Positions 44,428-53,867 of a stretch of DNA of 64,000 bases are shown piece by piece (the stretch's first letter is position 1; each line of letters starts with the position of its first letter). Source of the stretch: Desulfuromonas soudanensis (GTDB lineage: Bacteria > Desulfobacterota > Desulfuromonadia > Desulfuromonadales > WTL); contig NZ_CP010802.1 in the NCBI RefSeq assembly GCF_001278055.1, positions 2,519,504 to 2,583,503 of the forward strand, read 5' to 3'. The notes beneath the pieces were generated by a model. The model had not been told where the DNA came from and ran no database searches. It worked only from the letters and a program-made list of their open reading frames with translations. The position numbers and the translations under genes are program-made.

Positions 44428-44916
44428 ATGAAGTTATTCCTCAACGCAGCACTCCTCGGACTCCTCCTCTGCGCCACCAGCGCCTGGGCGCAGCCCAGGA
44501 TCGAAATCACCCTGAAGGCCGAAGTCGAAGTCAAGGAGGTCGTCGACGGCAAGGAAGTGGTGCGCATGGCCCCGGCCAAAGAAGTCACGACCGGACAGAT
44601 CATCCACTACACCCTGACCTGCAGCAATGTCGGCGACCAGACCGCCACCGCAGTCAAGGTCAACGACCCGATCCCGAAGGAAGTCGTCTTCCAGGTCGGC
44701 AGCGCCTTCGGCGACAACAGCGAGGTGACCTTCTCCATCGACGGCGGCCAGAGTTACAAGCTGCCGACCCTCCTCTCCTACAAGATCAAGACGAGCGACG
44801 GCAGTTTGGAGGAGCGGCTGGCCTCGCCGGACGAATACACCCATATCCAGTGGCAGATCGCCTCGATACCGGCCAAGGCGACGGTGAACGTCGGCTTCCG
44901 GGCAACCGTCCGCTGA
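44428..44916 (+). CDS. Small secreted DUF11-like protein
   Basis: A 162-residue protein with a signal peptide (LFLNAALLGLLLCATSAWAQ) and one DUF11-like domain (TTGQIIHYTLTCSNVGDQTA, VKVNDPIPKEVVFQVGSAFG), ending NVGFRATVR. AAGGAG precedes the ATG by about 8 bases. It starts 32 bases after the giant gene, in the same operon, and may cap or accompany the larger protein on the surface. Confidence 0.82.
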   Translation: MKLFLNAALLGLLLCATSAWAQPRIEITLKAEVEVKEVVDGKEVVRMAPAKEVTTGQIIHYTLTCSNVGDQTATAVKVNDPIPKEVVFQVGSAFGDNSEVTFSIDGGQSYKLPTLLSYKIKTSDGSLEERLASPDEYTHIQWQIASIPAKATVNVGFRATVR

Positions 44917-45144
44917 TCCCAATTCGAATAGCCGATTCCCCCTTTGCCAGGAGTCTCTGCCATGACCGATCATCCTTCATCGTCCATCCATCGCCACCCG
45001 CCCCCCCGTTGTCGGTCGGGGCCTTCTCCGCCCGGCCGCTGGTCATGGCGACATAACAGACCTCCAGATCTTGTGCCCGGACAGATCCATCGAACCCTTT
45101 TCAGCCATAAAACGATGAACAACCCAACAAACAAGGAGAATGAG

Positions 45145-46365
45145 ATGAACTCGAGACAACAGAACCGCCGCGGTCTTTTTATCGCGACCCTGATCACGGC
45201 CCTGGCCCTGATCGCCCTCACCACCGGCAGCGCTTTTGCCGCCCTTTCCGCCGGCACCACCATCAGCAACCAGGCCTCGGTCACCTATGCCGAATCGGCA
45301 ACTGCCGTCGCCTCGAACATCGTCGATGTGACCGTCAACCTCGTCAGCGGCCTGGCCTGGCTCGACGGGACCCTGAGCCCGGCAACCGACACCGTCGGCA
45401 ACGGCGGCGCCGTCAGCTACACCGTCGACCTGCAGAATACCGGCAACGGCACGACCACCGCCACCATCACCGACGGCACCACCCAGGTCCTCGCCTCCCT
45501 CGGCGCCGGCAGCTGGAATATTGCGCCGAATGCCCCCGTCCTGGTCGGCGCCATCTCCAGCGGCGCCGGAGTCTACGATGGCACGGTAACCACCATCCCG
45601 GTCAGCAACCTCGCCACCGGTTCCCTGGTCGTCGGCACCACCCGCGTGCTGATTAACGGTAACGAGTATCTCGTTGCCGCCGGAAGCACCGCCACACAGC
45701 TGGTCGTGACCGGCGATGCAACGGCCGTTGCCGGTGCGGCCGGTGTGCAGATCGGTGAGGTTGTCAGCATCACCTTCAGCGGCACCGCCGGAACCCTGAT
45801 TGCTCCCGACCTCGATGAGAACCACGTTCACGCCATGACCGCCACCGACGAATTCGGCGTCTCCGGCTTCAATGCCGACGGCAACGCATTCTCAACCGAC
45901 ACTACGACCGCCTGGAACACCCGCGTCGTCGCCGGCGCCCTGACCGTGACCAAGTACTCGCGCAATGTCAGCAACGCCGTCGTCGGGGGAATCCCGCTTG
46001 TCTACGGCGGAAACACCTACTACCAGAGCGGCGTCACCGGCAATTCCGCCTTCGGCGCCGTCCCCGCCGACACCCTCGAGTATCTGGTGGTGATCGAAAA
46101 CGCCGGTCCCGGCAGCGCCACCGACGTGCAGATGAGCGACTCCATCTCGACCTTCCTCGCCCTGGATACCGCCTCGGTCGACATCGATACCAACGGTGAC
46201 GGCACCTTCGACGTCGTCGACGCCGCCGCCAATGATGCAGCCGCCTACAGCGCCCCGACCCTCACCGTCTATGCCGGAGTCGGCGGTGTTGCCAGCACGA
46301 CCACCGGCGGATCGGTCGCCGCGGCCGCCTCCACGGCGATTCGCTACCAGGCCGCCATTCAATAA
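45145..46365 (+). CDS. Secreted beta-rich protein with DUF11-like regions
   Basis: A 406-residue exported protein with a signal peptide (FIATLITALALIALTTGSAF) and Thr/Ala/Gly-rich beta domains. ISNQASVTYAESATAVASNI is the same kind of N-terminal strand as EIDNTATIRYAKGG in the next protein, and LEYLVVIENAGPGSATDVQM is a DUF11-type strand pair. Ends RYQAAIQ. I chose ATG 45145 with AAGGAG 7 bases upstream. The preceding 228 bases contain no gene that I can support. Confidence 0.78.
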   Translation: MNSRQQNRRGLFIATLITALALIALTTGSAFAALSAGTTISNQASVTYAESATAVASNIVDVTVNLVSGLAWLDGTLSPATDTVGNGGAVSYTVDLQNTGNGTTTATITDGTTQVLASLGAGSWNIAPNAPVLVGAISSGAGVYDGTVTTIPVSNLATGSLVVGTTRVLINGNEYLVAAGSTATQLVVTGDATAVAGAAGVQIGEVVSITFSGTAGTLIAPDLDENHVHAMTATDEFGVSGFNADGNAFSTDTTTAWNTRVVAGALTVTKYSRNVSNAVVGGIPLVYGGNTYYQSGVTGNSAFGAVPADTLEYLVVIENAGPGSATDVQMSDSISTFLALDTASVDIDTNGDGTFDVVDAAANDAAAYSAPTLTVYAGVGGVASTTTGGSVAAAASTAIRYQAAIQ

Positions 46366-46417
46366 CCCCGCGCCGGGGGACGGACCTGGGTTCGTCCCCC
46401 GCAACCAAGAGAGCTCG

Positions 46418-49400
46418 ATGATCAAAACCCTCACCGCAGCCTTGCGCACTCTCTTCCCCCGCCGCCTTCCGGCGGCGGGGACGGGGAAGTTGCGTCCTGT
46501 TGCGTCGAGGGCTTCACAGCAGACCGCTGCGTCCCCGGCCGGCACGTGCCGGCCGGGGGCCCGCCGGTCCCTGGGCATTTCCTTCCGAAATGCCCAGGGA
46601 CGGGCGATCCTCGTTTTGGCCCTGACCTTTTGCTTCGCAACATCGGCCCTGGCCGTTGAAATCGACAACACGGCAACGATCCGCTACGCCAAGGGCGGGC
46701 CGCCGATCACCCAGGCGTCCAACACCGTCACGGTCGTCGCCACCCCCCCCCCGACGGTGGCCACCGGTGAATTTTTGCGCCTGACGGCCGATGCGGCGGG
46801 GCTGCTACTGTCGATTCCCGACTTCAGCCCCAGCGACCCGCCGAACGGCGTCTACACCCCGCTCCTGCCGCCGTACAGTCCCGGAACCCTGGCCGCCGCC
46901 CTCCGTTATGCCGAGGAAGAGCTGGTCGTCTTCCGCATCGACGATCACGACCAGAACCTCGATCCGACCGGCATCGACACCCTTCTGGTGCGCCTGACCG
47001 TCACCGTCTCGGGGGAGAGCGAACTGCTGCGCCTCTACGAAGACTCGGTCAACAGCGGCCTCTTCGTCGGCTACATCCAGGCCGGTGCCGATCCCGTCAC
47101 AACCTACAACGGTTACCTGACCGCCCCGGCCGGCAGCACCATCGCCCTCACCTACGACGACGGCGGCACCCCCCTGTCCATCACCGCCGCCGTCGACGGA
47201 AGCGCCCCGCTCTGGCTTCATTTGGCCACAAGCCGCAGTGTGGTCGGCCAGGGGGATGCCGTCCCCCTGACCCTGACCGTGGAGAATCTCTCGACCACCG
47301 CGACCGCTCCGGCCGTCAGCATCATCCAGATTCTGCCGGCAGGCTTCCGCTACCAGAAGGGGAGCGCCCGCCGCGACGGCAGGGCCATCCCCGATCCTCT
47401 CATCGCTGCCGACGGGCGGACATTGACTTTTCCTGTCGGCGATCTGGACGCCGGCGGCCGAGGGATTATCGACTTTGTCGCCGCAGTCGCAACGGCCCCC
47501 CCGGGTTCCTACCCGACCCCGGCCCAGGCGTTCTCCGGAACCGACCTCCGTTCCAACCGCCCGGAAGTCCTCCTGACCGTCGGCGACGACTTCCTGAGCG
47601 AACGCTCCTTCCTCGCCGGCCGCGTGGTCCAGCGCTCCGACTGCGGCGCTTCGGCCCAGGAGATCGGCGTCCCCGGCGTGCGCCTCTATCTCGAGGACGG
47701 CACCTTCGTCATCACCGACAGCGAAGGGCGCTACCACATCGAAGGGCTCTCCCCCGGCAGCCACGTCATCCAGCTCGACCCGGTCACCATCCCCGGCGAC
47801 CTCGAACCGGCGCTGTGCGAAGATCACACCCGCTTTGCCAAAACGCCGACCTCCCGTTTCATCGAACTGCAGGGGGGAACGCTCTGGCTCGCCGACTTCT
47901 ATCTCAGCGAAAAGCGCCTCACCGGGACGGTGAACATCGCCCTCGAAAATCAGTTCGACGGCGACGACCGTGCCCTCTACCGCGTCGCTCTCTCCGGGCG
48001 GCAGGTCTCCCTTAAGAACCTGAAACTCCACGTCTCCCTCCCCGCCGGTGTCACTTTTATCCCCGGCTCGGCGGCAACTGCCGAAGGGCTCAAATTCGCC
48101 GACCCGGACCTTGGCCAAGGGAATGAGTTGATCTTCGATCTCGCCGACCCGCCCACCGACTGGGAAAAAGAACTTCGTTTCGCCGCCCTGCTCGACAACA
48201 ACGCCCTGACCCGGGAGATCCAGGCCCGGGCCTGGCTGCGTTTTTCCACACCGAAGGACAAGGACCTCTCGACACCGACCGCCGAATGCGCCCTGATCTG
48301 GATTGCCGCTTCCGAGCGGCGCGAAGTAAAACAGCTCGTCCTGCAACCGCGCTTCGAGACCCTCAAGGCCGACCTGACGGAAGCGGATCGCCGGGAGATC
48401 GCCGCCATCGCCGCCGACCTGAGGAAACTCGATCTTCTGCGGATTCTCGTCGCCGGTCACACCGATGCCCGGCAAATCCGCTGGCACGAAGGGGTCCCCT
48501 TTCGCGACAACGCCGAACTCTCGGCGGCGCGGGCCCGCGCCGTCGCCGATGAGCTGGCCGCACAGCTGCCGATCGATCCGGAGGACATCGTCGTCATCGG
48601 CAGGGGCGCAACGGAACCGGTTGCGGACAACACCAGCGAAGCCGGTCGCGCCCGCAACCGTCGTACCGATCTGTACGTGCTGCACCGGGTGGCGGTTCCG
48701 ATAGCCGCCGAGGAGATTTCCAGCAACGACGGTCCGGAACAGAGCGTCGCCACCAGCGCCGGGGGAGGCCGACAGAACGCTCCGGCGATCGTCCCGCCGC
48801 CGCTCGGGATACTCTCCCCCGGAGAGGGGGAGCGTCTGCCGCACTCCGTTGAAAGCGTGCGCGTACGTATCGATGCGCGGCTGGAGGCGCAGTTGACCCT
48901 TGATGGCCGCAAGATCCCGGCCTCAAGCATCGGCTTCACCCAGAACGAACCGGCCAGCAACACCCGCCTGCTCACCTACATCGGCGTCGATTTCGGCGCC
49001 CCCGGGGTGCACCTTTTGCGCCTGCGCTGTGTCGACCCCTTCGGAAACGCCCGCTTCGATCAGACGGTGGAGATCTCCCGCATCGGCGCCGTGCACGACA
49101 TTGAAGTATTCGACAGCAGCGGCAACGTCGCCGACGGCCGCACCCCGATCACGCTCAAGCTGCGTCTATTCGACGAAAACGGTGAGGCCATCGAAGGGAC
49201 GACGCAACTCGAACTGAGAAGCGGCACCCTCATCCCCCTCGGCAGTGAGCGCCATCGCTCGCCGCGCTCGCCCGAGACAACCATGGTCGAAATCGGCCGC
49301 GACGGTCTGGTCCGCTTCGAACCGGTCAACCGCGCCGGACGCTACCGCATAGTCCTCGGCTACGGGAGCGAAGAAGAAGAAATCGAATTCTCCGTAAAGC

Positions 49401-51844
49401 CCGAAGTGCGGGACTGGATCGTCGTCGGCCTCGCCAGCGGCAGCGCCGGCACCACCCGCGTCAGCAGCCAGGGGGAGGGTCTTCCGGCCGGGGTGAGCGG
49501 GGACGACTCCATCGACGGCCGGCTTGCCTTCTTTGCCTCGGGACAGATCAAGGGCGATTGGTTGCTGACCGCCGCCTACGACTCGGAGAAGGAGTCGCGC
49601 CAGGATCGCACCCTTTTCCAGACCATCGACCCGGACAGCTACTTCACCCTCTACGGCGACGCCACCGCCCAGGGGTACGCGGCGGCAAGCGCCGCCAAGC
49701 TATTCGCCCGTATCGAGCGCGAGGAATTCCACGCCACCTTCGGCGACATCCAGGCCGGTCTGACAAAAAGCGAGCTCGGCCGCTACAACCGCAGCCTCAC
49801 CGGTTTCCAATCGGAGCTGGACGGGGAGCGGGCCGGCTTCTCCCTCTTCGTCAGCCAAACCGCCCAATCCTTTGTTCGCGACGAGCTGCGCGGCGACGGC
49901 ACCTCGGGCCTTTACCGCCTCAGTCGCACCCCCCTCGTCATCAATTCGGAAAAACTTCTCCTTGAGACCCGCGACCGCCTGCACAGCGAACGCATCGTCT
50001 CCACGCGCACCCTGCAGCGCCATGTCGACTACGATATCGATTACACCGCCGGGACACTCTTTTTCAAATTTCCCGTCGCCAGCAAGGACGAGGCCTTTAA
50101 CCCGACCTATATCGTCGTCGACTACGAGACCCATAGCAGCGACAGCCGGGATACCCTCTACGGCGGCCGCGGCTATCTGCGCTTCTTCGAGGACCGCCTC
50201 GAGGTCGGCGCCACCCTGATCCACGAAGGACAAGGCTTCAATGAAACCGATCTCCTGGCCGCTGACGCCACGGTCGAAATCACCGGGCAGACCGTTCTGC
50301 GCACCGAGTATGCCACCAGTCAGAACAGCTCGCCGACGGTGGATACGACGGCCAACGCCTGGCTCGCCGAACTGCGCTACGGCACCGAAAAGCTCAAATC
50401 GACTCTTTACCTGCGGGAAAAAGAGGAGGGCTTCGGGCTCGGCCAGCAGAATGCCAGCGAAGTCGGAATGCGCAAATACGGCCTCGAAAGCAACTACGCA
50501 TTCGACAAGGCCTTCGACCTCGCCGGCGACTTTTCGCGGCAGGAGAATTTTGCGACCGGGGTCACCCGCGACGTCGGCGCCGGCAACCTGCGCTACCGGG
50601 CGGAAAAGTACTCCCTGAGCACCGGCCTGCGCCACGCCGCCGACCAGGGAACGGACGGGGTCAGCGGCACCTCCGACCAGATCCTTTTCGGCGGAGACTG
50701 GCGGGCAAGTAAAAAACTCACCCTCAAAACCACCCACGAGCAGTCCATCGGCAAAAACGACAATACCGACTATCCGACCCGCACCCTCATCGGCGCCGAC
50801 TATGCCCTGACCCGCTCGGTCACCCTTTTCGGCGCCCAGGAGTATACCTCCGGCAGCGACGGCAGCAGCGAAGGGACCCGCCTCGGCCTCCTGGCCACCC
50901 CCTGGGATGGCGGCCAGATCCGCTCCTCCGTCGAGCAACAGCTTGCCGAGGACAGCCGGCGCCGCTTCGCCACCCTCGGCTACAGTCAGACCTGGCAAGT
51001 CACCCCGGAATGGTCCCTCGACGGCTCTGTCGACCGCAGCCAGCTTCTCAGCGGCCGCAGCAGCCGGCCGCTCAATGACGAGCAACCGGCGGCGTCACAG
51101 AACGAGGAGGACTTCACCGCTCTTTCCCTCGGCAGCAATCTTCGCCGCACCCTGTGGAGCTGGGACAACCGCTTCGAGTTCCGCACCAGCGACACCGAAG
51201 ACCGCTGGGGGGTGCAGAGCGGCTACATCATCGAACCACGGCACGGCCTCGGCTTCAGCCTGCACACCGGAGTGCGCCGCGCCGATTTCAGCACCGGCAC
51301 GACGACGAGCAGCGCCGAAATGCGCTTCGGACTCGCCTGGCGCCCGGTGACGGGGCGTCAGATTCTCCTCAACCGTCTCGACCTGCGCAGTGAACGCCAG
51401 AGCGGCAATGGCAGCGACCTGGAGAGCTGGCGCGTCATTGACAATTTCAAGGCGGCCTGGCGTTACGGCGAAAAGATACACCTGGCCTTCCTTTACGGCG
51501 GAAAATATGTGAGCGAGAGCTTCGGGGGCGGCGATTTCAGCGGCTACACCGACCTGATCGGCGGCGAAATGCGCTACGACCTGACTCCGCGCTGGGATCT
51601 TGGCGCCCACGGCAAACTGCTGACCAGCTGGACCCACAATCAGCGCAGTTCCAGCACCGGCATCGACCTCGGCTTCAGCCCGGTCAAGAATCTCTGGCTC
51701 TCCGCCGGCTACAACCTCACCGGCTTTACCGACAAGGATTTTTCCGCCGCCGACTACACCGCCCAGGGACCTTTTATCCGTTTCCGTTTCAAGTTCGACC
51801 AGAACTCGGTCAAGGACGCCCTGACCTTCCTCAACAGAGGCTGA
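46418..51844 (+). CDS. Giant outer-membrane protein: DUF11-like, OmpA-like and beta-barrel regions
   Basis: An 1808-residue protein. The signal peptide (AILVLALTFCFATSALA) is preceded by about 62 unusual residues encoded by DNA with three strong palindromes. Then come a DUF11-like part (about 80-380), a carboxypeptidase-regulatory-like fold (GVPGVRLYLEDGTFVITDSE, about 395-460), an OmpA-like domain (about 650-755, VAGHTDARQIRW and ARNRRTDLYVL), Ig-like segments, and from about 995 a long barrel (VRDWIVVGLASGSAG; many aromatic strands) to the end. It would anchor the secreted DUF11 proteins to the outer membrane and possibly to peptidoglycan. The ribosome binding site at 46418 is weak, so a later start is possible. 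Confidence 0.82.
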   Translation: MIKTLTAALRTLFPRRLPAAGTGKLRPVASRASQQTAASPAGTCRPGARRSLGISFRNAQGRAILVLALTFCFATSALAVEIDNTATIRYAKGGPPITQASNTVTVVATPPPTVATGEFLRLTADAAGLLLSIPDFSPSDPPNGVYTPLLPPYSPGTLAAALRYAEEELVVFRIDDHDQNLDPTGIDTLLVRLTVTVSGESELLRLYEDSVNSGLFVGYIQAGADPVTTYNGYLTAPAGSTIALTYDDGGTPLSITAAVDGSAPLWLHLATSRSVVGQGDAVPLTLTVENLSTTATAPAVSIIQILPAGFRYQKGSARRDGRAIPDPLIAADGRTLTFPVGDLDAGGRGIIDFVAAVATAPPGSYPTPAQAFSGTDLRSNRPEVLLTVGDDFLSERSFLAGRVVQRSDCGASAQEIGVPGVRLYLEDGTFVITDSEGRYHIEGLSPGSHVIQLDPVTIPGDLEPALCEDHTRFAKTPTSRFIELQGGTLWLADFYLSEKRLTGTVNIALENQFDGDDRALYRVALSGRQVSLKNLKLHVSLPAGVTFIPGSAATAEGLKFADPDLGQGNELIFDLADPPTDWEKELRFAALLDNNALTREIQARAWLRFSTPKDKDLSTPTAECALIWIAASERREVKQLVLQPRFETLKADLTEADRREIAAIAADLRKLDLLRILVAGHTDARQIRWHEGVPFRDNAELSAARARAVADELAAQLPIDPEDIVVIGRGATEPVADNTSEAGRARNRRTDLYVLHRVAVPIAAEEISSNDGPEQSVATSAGGGRQNAPAIVPPPLGILSPGEGERLPHSVESVRVRIDARLEAQLTLDGRKIPASSIGFTQNEPASNTRLLTYIGVDFGAPGVHLLRLRCVDPFGNARFDQTVEISRIGAVHDIEVFDSSGNVADGRTPITLKLRLFDENGEAIEGTTQLELRSGTLIPLGSERHRSPRSPETTMVEIGRDGLVRFEPVNRAGRYRIVLGYGSEEEEIEFSVKPEVRDWIVVGLASGSAGTTRVSSQGEGLPAGVSGDDSIDGRLAFFASGQIKGDWLLTAAYDSEKESRQDRTLFQTIDPDSYFTLYGDATAQGYAAASAAKLFARIEREEFHATFGDIQAGLTKSELGRYNRSLTGFQSELDGERAGFSLFVSQTAQSFVRDELRGDGTSGLYRLSRTPLVINSEKLLLETRDRLHSERIVSTRTLQRHVDYDIDYTAGTLFFKFPVASKDEAFNPTYIVVDYETHSSDSRDTLYGGRGYLRFFEDRLEVGATLIHEGQGFNETDLLAADATVEITGQTVLRTEYATSQNSSPTVDTTANAWLAELRYGTEKLKSTLYLREKEEGFGLGQQNASEVGMRKYGLESNYAFDKAFDLAGDFSRQENFATGVTRDVGAGNLRYRAEKYSLSTGLRHAADQGTDGVSGTSDQILFGGDWRASKKLTLKTTHEQSIGKNDNTDYPTRTLIGADYALTRSVTLFGAQEYTSGSDGSSEGTRLGLLATPWDGGQIRSSVEQQLAEDSRRRFATLGYSQTWQVTPEWSLDGSVDRSQLLSGRSSRPLNDEQPAASQNEEDFTALSLGSNLRRTLWSWDNRFEFRTSDTEDRWGVQSGYIIEPRHGLGFSLHTGVRRADFSTGTTTSSAEMRFGLAWRPVTGRQILLNRLDLRSERQSGNGSDLESWRVIDNFKAAWRYGEKIHLAFLYGGKYVSESFGGGDFSGYTDLIGGEMRYDLTPRWDLGAHGKLLTSWTHNQRSSSTGIDLGFSPVKNLWLSAGYNLTGFTDKDFSAADYTAQGPFIRFRFKFDQNSVKDALTFLNRG
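46457..46601. repeat. Three successive strong palindromes
   Basis: 46457-46480: arms CCCCGCCGCC / GGCGGCGGGG, loop TTCC. 46533-46558: a 26-base perfect palindrome centred on CACGTG. 46567-46601: 15-base arms GTCCCTGGGCATTTC / GAAATGCCCAGGGAC, loop CTTCC. All lie within the first 62 codons of the giant outer-membrane gene, just before its signal peptide. Confidence 0.85.
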
Positions 51845-51911
51845 CACCAATCCGCTTTCCCCGGTTAAAACCCCTTCTGCCCATCGCGAAGATCATGCTA
51901 ATATCCCCCCC

Positions 51912-52739
51912 ATGCGCCGACTGATCATCAACGCCGACGACCTCGGCTCCGGAATCGAGCGGGACCGGGGAATCTTCCACAGCTTCTCCTGCGGCATCGT
52001 CACCAGCGCCTCGCTGCTGGCCAACGGCCCGAGCTTTGCGAGCGCCGCCCGGCAGGCCCTCGACCTCGGACTCCCCCTGGGGATTCATCTCAACCTCTCG
52101 GAAGGACGCCCCCTGACCGCTCCGATCCCCTCCCTGACCACGGTGGCGGGCGAGTTCCCCGGCAAGGAGGGGCTGCGGCGGATCCTCTCCGAAGGACAGA
52201 TCGATCCCGACCCCCTCCACCGCGAACTCTCGGCGCAAATCGAGAGGGTCATTGCAGCCGGTCTTGCGCCGGACCATCTCGATGGCCACCAGCACTGCCT
52301 CCTCTTCCCCGCCCTCTGCACCATGGTCCTCGATCTGGCGCGGGAATACGCCATCGGGGCCATGCGCCTCCCCTCCCCCGCCGAACCGGCCGCCGACGAC
52401 CCCGACGGCCCTCTCGGCGAGGAACTGGCTCTCTATCGCCGCCTCGCCCCGCATTTTTCCGCCCGGGTGCGGGAGGCCGGTATCGCAACACCCGACGGCC
52501 TCTTCGGCATGCCCCTTCTCAACCGCCTCAATGCCCGAACCCTTTGCCAAACCCTGCACCGGATTCCCGAGGGAACCTGGGAGCTGATGGTTCACCCCGG
52601 CTATCCCGACGACGCCCCCTTCTCCGGAGCCGAGCGGAAGGCGGAGCTTGCCGCCCTCTCCTCCCCGACCGTCGCCGAGGAGCTGCGCCGCTGCGGCATC
52701 ACCCCCATCACCTTTCGGGACCTCTCATGCGCATCCTGA
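51912..52739 (+). CDS. ChbG/HpnK (YdjC)-family carbohydrate deacetylase
   Basis: A 275-residue protein with LIINADDLGSG at the start, LGIHLNLSEGRPL, and HLDGHQHCLLFP: the Asp-Asp and His residues that hold the catalytic metal in YdjC-type deacetylases. A C-terminal WELMVHPGYPDD completes the family pattern. HpnK-type members deacetylate N-acetylglucosaminyl groups. Its end overlaps the start of a glycosyltransferase gene, so the pair probably modifies one glycan or lipid. Confidence 0.88.
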   Translation: MRRLIINADDLGSGIERDRGIFHSFSCGIVTSASLLANGPSFASAARQALDLGLPLGIHLNLSEGRPLTAPIPSLTTVAGEFPGKEGLRRILSEGQIDPDPLHRELSAQIERVIAAGLAPDHLDGHQHCLLFPALCTMVLDLAREYAIGAMRLPSPAEPAADDPDGPLGEELALYRRLAPHFSARVREAGIATPDGLFGMPLLNRLNARTLCQTLHRIPEGTWELMVHPGYPDDAPFSGAERKAELAALSSPTVAEELRRCGITPITFRDLSCAS

Positions 52740-53764
52740 TCGTCCTCCCCCGCCAGGATCCGGCCACCGGCAACGAGGTCACCGCCGCACGCCACCGCGC
52801 CGGCCTCGAAGCCCTCGGCCACGAGGTGGCCCTGGAGCGGGTCGCCCCCGGAGACGGAGCGTCCCTGCGCGCCGCAACGCTTTCCTTTGCCCCCGACGTC
52901 ATTCACCTCCTCCACGCCTACCGCAGCGGACGCCCCTGGCTCGAAGCCCGAGTCGACGGGATCCCCTGCGTCGTCACCCTCACCGGCACCGACATCCACG
53001 GCGGCCTCGACGACCCCGCGGAAGGTCCCGTCATCCGGCGCGTTCTGGAGAAGGCCGATAGAATCATCACCCAGAACCGGCTGACCGCCGAGGCCCTGAA
53101 CCAGGCAGGTCCCCCCTTCGCCGGCAAGATCGTCTGCCTGCCGCCGGGAATCGTCCTCGGCACCGCTCCCTCCCCCTTCGCCCGCAGCGATCTTTCTCCC
53201 CCAGGCCACCCCCTCTTTCTCCACCCGGCAGGGATCCGCCCGGTCAAGGGAAACCTCGAACTCCTCGAGCTCTTCGATCCCCTGGCGGCCTCCGGCCTCC
53301 CCTTTGCCGTCGCCTTCTGCGGCCCCCCTCTCGACGCCCCCTACAGCGCCGACTTTTTCGCCGCCGTCGCCCGCCGCCCCTGGGCCCGCCACCTCGGCGT
53401 CATCCCCCCGAAAGCGATGCCGGCCCTGCTGCGAGAGGCCGACGTCGTCCTCAACAACTCGCAAAAAGAAGGGCTCCCCAACGCCCTCCTCGAAGCCGCC
53501 GCCCTCGGTGTGCCGATGCTGGTGCGCAACATCCCCGGCAACGCCGCCGTCGTCCAAGAGGGGGTCAACGGCTTCCTCTACGGCGACGCCGCCGCCTTCG
53601 CCGACCGGGCCGGAAAACTGATCGCCGATCCCGCCCTGCGCCGCGCCCTCTCCCGCCCGAGTCCCGAGCGCTACGCCCCGGAGAAGGAGACGGAGGTTCT
53701 CCTTGCGTTCTACCGCCAGGCGATCGCCGAGAGCTGCGATTCGCAGGCGGCTGTCCACGATTGA
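52727..53764 (+). CDS. GT4-type glycosyltransferase
   Basis: A 345-residue enzyme with a GT-B fold. N-terminal MRILIVLPRQDPATGNEVTA, the acceptor side DVIHLLHAYRSG and TLTGTDIHGGL, and the donor-binding half GIRPVKGNLELLELF, VVLNNSQKEGLPNALLEAAA with the E-x7-E motif. It overlaps the deacetylase gene by 13 bases. Substrates cannot be read from the sequence. The operon ends at a bidirectional terminator. Confidence 0.85.
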   Translation: MRILIVLPRQDPATGNEVTAARHRAGLEALGHEVALERVAPGDGASLRAATLSFAPDVIHLLHAYRSGRPWLEARVDGIPCVVTLTGTDIHGGLDDPAEGPVIRRVLEKADRIITQNRLTAEALNQAGPPFAGKIVCLPPGIVLGTAPSPFARSDLSPPGHPLFLHPAGIRPVKGNLELLELFDPLAASGLPFAVAFCGPPLDAPYSADFFAAVARRPWARHLGVIPPKAMPALLREADVVLNNSQKEGLPNALLEAAALGVPMLVRNIPGNAAVVQEGVNGFLYGDAAAFADRAGKLIADPALRRALSRPSPERYAPEKETEVLLAFYRQAIAESCDSQAAVHD

Positions 53765-53815
53765 CGACCGTCCTCACCCGGCAGGGAACAGGATCGACCG
53801 GTCAAGTCGGGCATT

Positions 53816-53845
53816 AAAAAGGCACCCCCGCGGAGGTGCCTTTTT
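53816..53845. terminator. Bidirectional terminator between glycosyltransferase and integrase genes
   Basis: AAAAAGGCACC(C) / GGTGCCTTTTT hairpin with A- and T-runs on the two sides, between convergent genes. Confidence 0.9.
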
Positions 53846-53867
53846 CGTTTGCCGGGACCTTCAGCTC

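Noticed and set aside
52727-53764. SenB-type selenosugar synthase
   Set aside because: The N terminus is similar to that group, but no senA or senC gene is near and the motifs are general for GT4 enzymes.
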